Positions 25,859 to 32,435 of a stretch of DNA of 59,205 bases are shown here, one piece after another (position 1 is the stretch's first letter; each line of letters opens with the position of its first letter). The notes under the pieces are model-generated. The model was not told where the DNA came from. It worked only from the letters and a program-made list of their open reading frames with translations, and searched no databases. Position numbers and translations under genes: made by a program. The stretch comes from Bdellovibrionaceae bacterium UBA2351. GTDB lineage: Bacteria > Bdellovibrionota > Bdellovibrionia > Bdellovibrionales > Bdellovibrionaceae. Location: NCBI GenBank assembly GCA_002344565.1, contig DDTZ01000020.1, positions 1 to 59,205 on the forward strand. The letters are read 5' to 3'.

Positions 25859-25881
25859 TCTGATTTATCGTTTCATACAAT

Positions 25882-26562
25882 ATGGTGTCCTTCAATCATA
25901 AATACGATTACATCCTGTTGGATTTAGATGGTACTCTAGTAGAGTCACCCAAAAAAAGATTTTTGCTCTATAACACCATTGGTCTGTTTAAACGATTCGT
26001 TAAAGTTTTTGGATATCTGAGGACAGTTTCCATCGTAACAAAAGCTGTTTCTTCAATGTTGAATAACGATACGGATCAAGTTAACTACGAGCGTTTGGTG
26101 GAAATGTGTCATCATGAATCCAAAGCGCCAAAAGAAATTATTCAGAAAGAACTTGAGCACTATTATCACCAAGATTTTTTAGCTTGGCAAAAATTGTTTA
26201 CGCCGGTTCCTGGAGCAGTTGAGTTCGTAAAGAAAGCCAAAGCCAAGGGGAAAAAGGTGTTTGTTTGGACTAATCCGATTTGGCCCGAATTTAATGTAAA
26301 GAAGCGATTGGAGTGGGGCGGTTTCGATGTTACTGATTTTTCTGGCTTTACACACTCGCAAAATTCGACTGGCTGCAAACCTCATGTTCACTATTTCCAA
26401 ACGTCATTGAAACTATTTAATTTGGATCCTACCCGGTGTGTTTTTGTAGGAGACAGTGAGTATAAAGATGGACCGGCGCGATTGGTGGGGGTTGAGACCG
26501 TAATTCTTTCATCGAATAAAGAAAAATCTTGGAAAGAACTTTCTGAAAATCTTTTGATTTAA
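25882..26562 (+). CDS. HAD-family phosphatase
   Basis: 226 residues. Motif I is ILLDLDGTLVESPKKR, motif II VFVWTNPIW, and the acidic motif IV CVFVGDSEYKDGPARLVG, a subfamily I HAD hydrolase with a helical cap between about residues 20 and 105. Such enzymes usually remove phosphate from small molecules. As the only phosphatase among several kinases in the cluster, it may remove a phosphate after a tailoring step or recycle a by-product. A TACAAT sequence directly abuts the ATG. The stop overlaps that of the convergent ThiL-like gene by 4 bases. Confidence 0.8.
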   Translation: MVSFNHKYDYILLDLDGTLVESPKKRFLLYNTIGLFKRFVKVFGYLRTVSIVTKAVSSMLNNDTDQVNYERLVEMCHHESKAPKEIIQKELEHYYHQDFLAWQKLFTPVPGAVEFVKKAKAKGKKVFVWTNPIWPEFNVKKRLEWGGFDVTDFSGFTHSQNSTGCKPHVHYFQTSLKLFNLDPTRCVFVGDSEYKDGPARLVGVETVILSSNKEKSWKELSENLLI

Positions 26563-27605
26563 GAAATTAAGTCTTTTGATAACGAGAGTGCCCATGTTTG
26601 TTGTGACTGCAAGTAAAACGCAGGATCTTTAATGTCTGCCAGTAAATTACGAATAGGACTTAGATCAATCGAGTTCTGATTGATTTGCATTTGTTTCAAC
26701 GAATTGTTAATTCGACCTATATTCATATAGGTAAAACCATTTGATTTCATATCGGCCTCAAACGCATCTTTTTTTTCGTGTGGCACCGTAAAGAGCAATT
26801 CAAAATCGCCAAGATGAATGCTCGCAAATAATATCAACGGAACTTTGAGTTGAGCCGCAATCTGTTGGCTGACGGGGTGAAAGTGTGATGGGTTCAGCTC
26901 GAGTTCAGGTTGGGCTCCATTGATTGCGCATAGAAAGTCAATCGCTGCTAAGAGAGCATCACTTGTATCAATGCATGTGGATGCATAACGGCTGATCACC
27001 TGCGCTTCCTTTAGTCGCGCTTTTGGCTTGAAGCTGCTTTCGATTTTATTAGCCAGTTCTTGAGAATGATTTTTAATTACGAAGTTAGCAAAACCGGTCG
27101 CTACGCCCATCCCAACAGGACCGGTAATATACAAAAGATCGCCGTCACGCGTACCTTTGCGTGATAATTTCATCGATGTCGCTCGCTGACCGATGGCCGT
27201 GCAGGAAACCAAGAAACTAGACGAAACATTCGTATCGCCACCCAAAAGATGAGTGCCATGAAGTTCAAGCGCGTCGCGCGTTCCTTGCCAGAATTGAGAT
27301 GAAAAATCGTTGGACGTAGTGTTCGGCTGGCTTAAACCAATTAAGGTTCCTAGAGGCTCGGCGGCAACAGCGGCTAAATCGGACAGACTTGAAACAACGT
27401 TGATCCAGCCAATGATGTACGGGTTAGAAATCAGTTTCCATTCCAGTTCTTCACACAAAATGTCACTGGTAAGAGCGATGTCTTTTTCTAAACCTAAATT
27501 CAAAATTTCAGCATCTGATTCGTAAATATGATTGCGTTGATAGGGTGCTCTTTTGAAGAGCGAAACTAGTTTAGTTATTTTTTCGATTTCAGCAATGTGA
27601 TTCAC
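26559..27605 (-). CDS. ThiL-like kinase (AIR synthase superfamily), copy 2
   Basis: 348 residues; the start overlaps the stop of the upstream PEP-synthase-like gene as ATGA. Signatures are TSDILCEE, SSLSDLAAVA, HLLGGDTNVSSS, CIDTSDALLAAID and HLGDFELLFTVP. Like copy 1 it has SDAEIL where true ThiL has GDD, and it lacks the Gly-Gly-Glu part of GGEDYEL. It shares LFKRAP and SDAEIL with copy 1 (LFKRSP), pointing to duplication inside the cluster followed by divergence. Last gene of the 31315-26559 operon. Probably an ATP-dependent kinase acting on a cluster intermediate; catalytic competence needs testing because of the motif changes. Confidence 0.72.
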   Translation of the reverse strand: MNHIAEIEKITKLVSLFKRAPYQRNHIYESDAEILNLGLEKDIALTSDILCEELEWKLISNPYIIGWINVVSSLSDLAAVAAEPLGTLIGLSQPNTTSNDFSSQFWQGTRDALELHGTHLLGGDTNVSSSFLVSCTAIGQRATSMKLSRKGTRDGDLLYITGPVGMGVATGFANFVIKNHSQELANKIESSFKPKARLKEAQVISRYASTCIDTSDALLAAIDFLCAINGAQPELELNPSHFHPVSQQIAAQLKVPLILFASIHLGDFELLFTVPHEKKDAFEADMKSNGFTYMNIGRINNSLKQMQINQNSIDLSPIRNLLADIKDPAFYLQSQQTWALSLSKDLIS

Positions 27606-29140
27606 GAAAGTCTCTTTATCGTTCCTGAGTTGGTGTCGACTTCAATCAGATCACCATTCTTGATGGTTTTCAAGTTAACTACTTGCAGAAGGCAGGGGAT
27701 TTTCAGTTCCCGGGCTATAATAGCACCATGACTGAGCAGGCCACCGGTTTCTGATACAATGGCAATCGATTTTACAAACGCAGAGTGAAAATTCGGTGAC
27801 GGCGTTTGGCAAAGCAGTATGCAGTTTTCAGGACATGCCTCCAAAGACTCGTAATCATTTACCCAGAAGACTATGCCGCGGGCTTGTCCCATGCTGGCCA
27901 CGATTCCAGATAACTCTCTGCCAGGCGAAGAAGTTTCTTCCGGCTTAAGCGTTTTAGACGTATAGAAAATAGATTCGCGATGGGCAATATCGGCCTCATT
28001 CAATTGATCTGCCGCTATCGATTTAATGTAAGACCGGCGCTCCTGAATCGTTTTTTGAATCGATGATATATCGACTTTCTGGCCTTTGAGTATTTCTGCG
28101 TGGGTCGATTGCACTTCGTCGAGTGTCAAAAAGAACAAATCATTTCGATCTTTAAGGACCGAGTGTTTAACCCATTCGTCGGCAATTTTATAGAGAAGGG
28201 TCCGTACAGTAGGAAATTGGTACGAAGCATAGAAGCGGTGCTGTTCATCGCAGGCGACAAGTTGAATAAACTGCGAGACAATTTCATTTTCAGAAATAGT
28301 TTGATTGGCTCTTGATGGCATAGTCGAGTCATGCCGTTCTTTGATCATTTTTTTTATTAGATCAGACTTCTCTGAAAATGTCGGTTGTGCGATATCCCAG
28401 CTTAACGACAGATGCCCCAGCTTTTGAGTTACAAATGTTAGTATGTGCTGTTCATCCGTCAGTAAACTGCCTTCGGCAATTAGATGGTTAATATGATGAC
28501 TAATTTGAAATGGACTTTGTGCGGTAAGTGCGGCAATAGAAACGGTTTCCTTTTTCCATCGTGCTATCTGTTCAAGTATACCTCTAAGCAAATTCTTGTA
28601 AAAGTAGATAGCAAAATCCAAGCGGTTGTAGGCACAACCGTCGTTTTCAATTTTAGTCATTAGCATATTGAAGTCGCTTTGGGTCGGTTGCCAAGATAGA
28701 CCGGTTAACGTGTTATCATCAAAATTTTTCAAATGCTTTGCGAGTTCGTTTTGCCAATCGTATATAGTTCTTTGAATCTTTGGCTTGAATTCCTTTTGAT
28801 AAATTCGTTTGACCCAGCGGACTTTGAACGGTTCATTTTTTTTTGAAATTAAGGCTGCATAGATCGCGTGCCAAAGAGCTCTTAAAAAAAGTCCTGTCAA
28901 TGCCGTTAATGAAAAATGATAGAATGGAATTCGCTTAAAAAAATCTTTTCCTGAGTATAAATAGCCATCAATCCACCGTGTGACTTGGTCTTTAGTGAGC
29001 GTCCTAAGATAGAATTCACTGCGGATCGATTTCAAATTAACATCTAAAGCCGATTGCAAGACACTCCATCCTAAAGGGGATAGAGCTTCGGGAAAACGCT
29101 CTTTAGATTCTTCACGAGTCCAAATCATACTCGGCCTCAC
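27602..29140 (-). CDS. PEP-synthase-like protein lacking the ATP-grasp domain, second copy
   Basis: 512 residues. It begins directly with the middle-domain motif (IWTREESKERFPEALSPLGW), so the ATP-grasp module is absent. The C-terminal swivel domain has SETGGLLSHGAIIARELKIP with His471 in the phosphorylated position and ends DTNSGTIKRLS. It therefore matches the architecture of 16792-18393 but keeps the canonical ETGG. Start and stop overlap both neighbours as ATGA, within the operon FA-hydroxylase, nucleotidyltransferase-like, this gene, ThiL-like. It may be a substrate-specific acceptor protein served by the full-length enzyme at 5347-7785. Confidence 0.76.
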   Translation of the reverse strand: MRPSMIWTREESKERFPEALSPLGWSVLQSALDVNLKSIRSEFYLRTLTKDQVTRWIDGYLYSGKDFFKRIPFYHFSLTALTGLFLRALWHAIYAALISKKNEPFKVRWVKRIYQKEFKPKIQRTIYDWQNELAKHLKNFDDNTLTGLSWQPTQSDFNMLMTKIENDGCAYNRLDFAIYFYKNLLRGILEQIARWKKETVSIAALTAQSPFQISHHINHLIAEGSLLTDEQHILTFVTQKLGHLSLSWDIAQPTFSEKSDLIKKMIKERHDSTMPSRANQTISENEIVSQFIQLVACDEQHRFYASYQFPTVRTLLYKIADEWVKHSVLKDRNDLFFLTLDEVQSTHAEILKGQKVDISSIQKTIQERRSYIKSIAADQLNEADIAHRESIFYTSKTLKPEETSSPGRELSGIVASMGQARGIVFWVNDYESLEACPENCILLCQTPSPNFHSAFVKSIAIVSETGGLLSHGAIIARELKIPCLLQVVNLKTIKNGDLIEVDTNSGTIKRLS

Positions 29141-30534
29141 TCAAGCTTGGTTTTGATTTGCTCGATAGAATCTACCGGCAGTTTTAATGATTTAATTTTC
29201 TGAGACAGTGTTTTGGGGAAACGGACTAAAATGCCCAAGGTTAGAACGCTGAAGATAAAATGTCCTATTGATGCTATAAGATCGACATGGTGTTTAGCAA
29301 TCAAAAGAAAATGCAATTTCCAACCCAGATCAAACGCAAAGACGCGAGATAATAAATAAGAGTTTTTAATATATGCATAGCCTAGAGACACGATACTAGG
29401 ACTGTCGGGCAGGCTTTGCATATAGATGACATCTTTCTTTTTAGGCCAGACAAAGTGCTTCCACATTTTCATTAGGAAGTAGAGTTTTTCATAAAACATA
29501 TCGGCCAATGAAAATAGCGCGTAATTTTTTTCAATACGACTTGTTTGTGTGCTGCGTGACCTAACCAAGTAGTAAAGTTCCCGACAGCGAATTGCGGTGT
29601 CCGTGACAATAAAAGGATCCGTATGGGGCTTGAGTTCTGCGATCCAGGTTTCAAAGACAGAGTTCGGCTGAATTCGGTTTAGCAGAGATAGGCTTCTGTA
29701 AATAGGATTATAAGCCTGCGTAGAATGAACGAGCTTTAAAAAAGCTTCAGATGAAATTGAGCCGTGTTTAGCCCGATACCAATTTAAGGGGTCACATAGC
29801 TCCTTTAAACCGGTTTTATAGTAGGCTAAATGAACTACCAAGTGAAAGAAGAAGTATAGATCATTCAGTCGCAGACATGGAATTCCTAAGTATGAATGAG
29901 GAACGGTGTTGTCCCAAAGCTCGGTCTCTGAAATCTTTATTTTAGATAACGGCGTAATGATATTCCAGTGAGTGCCTAAAACACAGTCCATAGTTTTGGT
30001 AAAAAATGGTGGCCAGTGATGCGAAAATTTTTCTTGTTTTCGGTAATCGTTTCCCCCCAGGCTTGCGGCGCAGAGTAACTGTAGCTGGTTGTAAATCTCA
30101 GCTAATTGACCCAATGATGATTTTTGAACAATGAAGTCGACGTCATTCATTTTCTTGTAATATAGAGAGCCATACAGAGAATCTGCGAGGGCCTGACCTT
30201 TCAATATCACAAATGGAATTTGTTTTTGATACAGGGTCGAAAAAATTTCTTTTGCCTCTGCGTTTCTGAGCGAATTTTCTTTGGCGACTTTGTCGTAAGT
30301 TGTTTTTAGTTCTGTTTGGATGTGTGCAGGGATTGCTAAGTTATGCTTTTGAATGTTTATGTAGACCAAGCTGTCGCAGGCATTAAGTTTTACTAATTCC
30401 AAAAACAACGGCCACTGATTTTGCCCGTGAAGTGTATCCAGCAGGGTAACAAGACGTTTGTGTTCGTTGGACGTCAATGACTGCAGATTCAATAGACAGA
30501 TAGTTTCGGAAACTTCATTTTTGAATTTGAACAT
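29137..30534 (-). CDS. Nucleotidyltransferase-fold protein (PF14907-like)
   Basis: 465 residues. The segment FVILKGQALADSLYGSLYYK followed by KMNDVDFIV is the signature of the uncharacterised nucleotidyltransferase family (K-G-x-A-L, then D-x-D). The two Asp of the classic D-x-D pair appear as DVD. The following Cys- and Trp-rich helical segment and a hydrophobic patch near residues 400-440 (HFLLIAKHHVDLIASIGHFI) suggest membrane contact. Related proteins occur in exopolysaccharide and natural-product gene clusters, but their reaction is unknown. Overlaps the FA-hydroxylase gene by 20 bases and the PEP-synthase-like gene by 4. Confidence 0.65.
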   Translation of the reverse strand: MFKFKNEVSETICLLNLQSLTSNEHKRLVTLLDTLHGQNQWPLFLELVKLNACDSLVYINIQKHNLAIPAHIQTELKTTYDKVAKENSLRNAEAKEIFSTLYQKQIPFVILKGQALADSLYGSLYYKKMNDVDFIVQKSSLGQLAEIYNQLQLLCAASLGGNDYRKQEKFSHHWPPFFTKTMDCVLGTHWNIITPLSKIKISETELWDNTVPHSYLGIPCLRLNDLYFFFHLVVHLAYYKTGLKELCDPLNWYRAKHGSISSEAFLKLVHSTQAYNPIYRSLSLLNRIQPNSVFETWIAELKPHTDPFIVTDTAIRCRELYYLVRSRSTQTSRIEKNYALFSLADMFYEKLYFLMKMWKHFVWPKKKDVIYMQSLPDSPSIVSLGYAYIKNSYLLSRVFAFDLGWKLHFLLIAKHHVDLIASIGHFIFSVLTLGILVRFPKTLSQKIKSLKLPVDSIEQIKTKLE

Positions 30535-31315
30535 GCCCAGCTTTCAAGATCTCTTCGTTATCTTTTTCATATCGAGTTTTAAATATCCAATCCCAGATGC
30601 ACAGGACTTTGCCAAAATTATTATACATGCTTTCCGGTTGATGATGCCAGCGATGCAGTTCTGAGGTGTTCAAAACTTTATTGAGCAGAAACGTACTGTG
30701 TCTGAAATTGACGTGAATCAATATGCCCGTGACGCCACTTAATGTAATAAATAAATACTGTACATGAGGACTGACTCCGAAAAGCAGCAATGGCAAGAAA
30801 TAGAAAAAGGCACTCAGAAAAATGTCGAGCACGTGAAAAGTAGCCGAGTTGTTCCAGTAAACCGTCTTATACTGATGATGATACTTATGGATTGACCAAA
30901 TGAGATCAGATTTATGTCCTAGGTAGTGATATATGTAGTAAAAAAGTTCGGCGACAATTAAAATTGCGAATGTTTGTGCAATTGCATTCCAGTGATGCGG
31001 CCACAGAAAACTAAGAGTAGGAATCTGCGCGGTTTTTAAGTAATTGCCAATAATATCGATAAGGATAGAAATGAACGGTAGTTGAACGAATGTGAAATAG
31101 CTATCCCAAATAAATTGCTTAGTGAACATTTTAAACTGACGATCGAAGGGAAGAAATACTTCCAAAGCAAATGCCGTCAATAAACTGCCCACGATTAAAA
31201 GTAAAGACAGCTGCTGGATTTCCGTCACATTCAATCGGTCATGCAATACAAAAATAGGCGCGATAAAAACCAAAATAAATAGTGGATAGATTGCGTGATG
31301 AAAAAAATGAGCCAT
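30515..31315 (-). CDS. Fatty acid hydroxylase/sterol desaturase superfamily membrane protein
   Basis: 266 residues with about four transmembrane helices. The di-iron histidine clusters are in order: HYLGH (HxxxH), HKYHHQ (HxxHH), an HVNFRH stretch and LHRWHHQP (HxxHH). This superfamily includes sphingolipid C4 and alpha hydroxylases, sterol desaturases and carotenoid hydroxylases, and uses O2 at the membrane. First gene of the four-gene operon 31315-26559; its ATG is 190 bases from the divergent small secreted protein. In a cluster that also has an oxoamine synthase, hydroxylation of a long-chain base or acyl chain is the most natural role. Confidence 0.85.
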   Translation of the reverse strand: MAHFFHHAIYPLFILVFIAPIFVLHDRLNVTEIQQLSLLLIVGSLLTAFALEVFLPFDRQFKMFTKQFIWDSYFTFVQLPFISILIDIIGNYLKTAQIPTLSFLWPHHWNAIAQTFAILIVAELFYYIYHYLGHKSDLIWSIHKYHHQYKTVYWNNSATFHVLDIFLSAFFYFLPLLLFGVSPHVQYLFITLSGVTGILIHVNFRHSTFLLNKVLNTSELHRWHHQPESMYNNFGKVLCIWDWIFKTRYEKDNEEILKAGHVQIQK

Positions 31316-31505
31316 ACTTTACTATCATTTTCACGATGCAAATATGTCAACGTTTTCGCCCAAGAAAACAGAAGTTTTTTCATAGGTGTCTAAAGTTAAG
31401 TCAGGCCGAATTTCACCAGAATCGACTCGTTACGTTTGAGTTAGGATTTGAAATTGCAAACCTCGTGGGCGTAACTGTAAACCACTATTTTTTAAAGGAG
31501 ACTCT
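31316..31505. promoter_or_regulatory. Divergent regulatory region with possible structured leader
   Basis: The 190 bases between the cluster's last operon and the small secreted protein gene contain no gene. Bases 31428-31432 (GTTAC) can pair with 31471-31475 (GTAAC), with an inner GTTTG/CAAAC pair, giving a possible leader hairpin for the plus-strand gene. The ribosome binding site TTAAAGGAGACTCT ends just before the ATG and is identical over 14 bases to the one before the 30-codon ORF at 32273. The 10-mer GAGTTAGGAT also occurs in both leaders (31438 and 32188). No convincing promoter hexamers were identified. Confidence 0.4.
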
Positions 31506-31991
31506 ATGTCATTTTCAAAGGCTATGATTGCCGCTCTTGTTATATTCTCAGTCGGGCAGGCTAAGCCCATAATCAACGGTCACAACATTAAAGCGTACAT
31601 CGATTCCGTAAAAATTAGTGTTGTTGTTAATGGTAATAAATACGAAACATTTTCGTTATCAGCTCAAGGTATTGCGTCTCCAAGCGGTGAAGTTCGTTTG
31701 ATTCAACCAAAATTGAAATTAGGCAAGGCTCACTATGGAATCGAATTAGATTCACGCGGTATAGGTGCTCCTATTCACTATAAAGCTGTAACTGGAGTTG
31801 CAGAGCGAATCTGCGATGTTATGGGTCGTAAGCCCGTTGTGGATGCGGCTGGTTTATTAAAAACCACAGCTTATCAAAGTCCATTTCAGTCGATTCGCTT
31901 AGATATCAGCGGAGCGAATGGTATTTTGATTTTTCTCGCGACTATGTCTTCAGGTAATCAAAAAGTTATCGATTCTATTACGTGCGAATAA
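31506..31991 (+). CDS. Small secreted protein of unknown function
   Basis: 161 residues with an excellent ribosome binding site (AAAGGAG, 5 bases before the ATG) and a signal peptide (MSFSKAMIAALVIFSVGQA). The mature part has two Cys (RICDVMG and the end SITCE), which could form one disulfide in the periplasm. Beta-rich by composition; I recognise no family. A strong intrinsic terminator follows, so it is a single-gene unit. The same plan (signal peptide, about 140 residues, two Cys) occurs in the protein at 42245-42745, but the sequences are not clearly related. Confidence 0.75.
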   Translation: MSFSKAMIAALVIFSVGQAKPIINGHNIKAYIDSVKISVVVNGNKYETFSLSAQGIASPSGEVRLIQPKLKLGKAHYGIELDSRGIGAPIHYKAVTGVAERICDVMGRKPVVDAAGLLKTTAYQSPFQSIRLDISGANGILIFLATMSSGNQKVIDSITCE

Positions 31992-32012
31992 TTAGTAAAT
32001 TTATTTTCATCG

Positions 32013-32048
32013 AAAAAGGGCGTCTCTAATCGGGACGCCCTTTTTTTT
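32013..32048 (+). terminator. Intrinsic terminator after small secreted protein gene
   Basis: GGGCGTC (32018-32024) pairs with GACGCCC (32034-32040) around a short loop, and eight T follow (32041-32048). The A-run before the stem pairs with the T-run, so it may also act on the opposite strand. It ends transcription of the 31506-31991 gene. Confidence 0.9.
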
Positions 32049-32125
32049 ACGGTGTTCATCTGTGAATAATGCGATTTCAAGAAAATTATATAAAATACTC
32101 GATAAGCCTAAAGTCTAGCTAAAAT

Positions 32126-32269
32126 ACTCCGAAAGGTTACTACGACCAACGCGCGTCGGTCGAGGCAAAGAACCTGACTAACGAAAGGAGTTAGGATGCC
32201 AGGGAAACCTGATATCTGACGAGTCTCAAAGAAAAAGATCATGAAACAAAAATGACTTAAAGGAGACTC
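32126..32269 (+). ncRNA. Candidate structured leader RNA (riboswitch-like) with RBS-sequestering stem
   Basis: The stretch folds by eye into several helices: AGGTT 32134-32138 with AACCT 32171-32175, enclosing CGACC 32143-32147 with GGTCG 32158-32162; CTAAC 32178-32182 with GTTAG 32190-32194; and a GAAA-capped hairpin, CAGG 32200-32203 with CCTG 32208-32211. GAGTCTC at 32221-32227 is a perfect complement of GAGACTC at 32263-32269, which includes part of the GGAG Shine-Dalgarno of the next ORF. That is the layout of a translational riboswitch or thermosensor. It lies between two terminators, so it is its own transcript. No known riboswitch consensus was matched. Confidence 0.5.
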
Positions 32270-32272
32270 TGA

Positions 32273-32365
32273 ATGCACACGTATTTTAGAAATAAATCAG
32301 ACAAACAACATTTGATCTTGGAGTTGTTAGAATTATCAGATCACCCGGAGACGGGGCCGCCTTAG
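32273..32365 (+). CDS. 30-codon ORF downstream of structured RNA
   Basis: ATG 32273 to TAG 32363-32365, 30 residues (MHTYFRNKSDKQHLILELLE, then LSDHPETGPP). The Shine-Dalgarno AAAGGAG is placed 7 bases upstream and is the best in the region, which argues that the ORF is translated. Composition is amphipathic then Pro-rich at the end; there is no signal peptide. It sits alone between a structured leader and an intrinsic terminator. It could be a leader peptide, a small regulatory protein or the remnant of a longer gene. I recognise no homolog. Confidence 0.45.
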   Translation: MHTYFRNKSDKQHLILELLELSDHPETGPP

Positions 32366-32390
32366 CGGAACAAATAATAAAATGCTAAAT

Positions 32391-32425
32391 TAGAAAAGCT
32401 TCGAGGAATCGAGGCTTTTTTAATT
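32391..32425. terminator. Intrinsic terminator after the 30-codon ORF, probably bidirectional
   Basis: AAAAGCTTCGA and TCGAGGCTTTT form a stem with one T-G pair and a GGAA tetraloop, followed by T-rich sequence (CTTTTTTAATTTTT). On the other strand the stem is followed by a mixed sequence, so the plus-strand direction is favoured; it may also limit read-through from the convergent TIGR02147 gene. Confidence 0.85.
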
Positions 32426-32435
32426 TTTGTGCCCC

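Larger units (their letters stand above)
5347..31315. other. Putative lipid/natural-product biosynthetic gene cluster
   Basis: About twenty consecutive genes with almost no intergenic space, organised in short head-to-head and tail-to-tail operons, encode an internally consistent set of biosynthetic enzymes. They comprise three PEP-synthase-like proteins, an aminotransferase/acyl-ACP-reductase fusion, an alpha-oxoamine synthase, two ThiL-like kinases, TMK- and DAGK-like kinases, a HAD phosphatase, a P450, two SDRs, a fatty acid hydroxylase-superfamily protein, DUF3419 plus PSD-like enzymes, a methyltransferase, a nucleotidyltransferase-like protein, an MMPL exporter and an unknown secreted protein. 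Ordinary housekeeping genes flank it on both sides (argS; prp operon). No PKS, NRPS or free acyl carrier protein gene is present. Boundaries are inferred from gene content. Confidence 0.7.

Noticed and set aside
5347..31315. Prodiginine or tambjamine gene cluster
   Set aside because: PigC-like, reductase-aminotransferase and oxoamine synthase genes are present, but proline adenylation, PCP, pyrrole-oxidising and PKS genes are all missing.
32126..32269. c-di-GMP (GEMM) or cobalamin riboswitch
   Set aside because: The GEMM core G-A-C-G-C-A-A-A-G-C-C is absent. GCCAGGGAAACCTG resembles the B12 box, but the upstream cobalamin core is not present. Left as unclassified.
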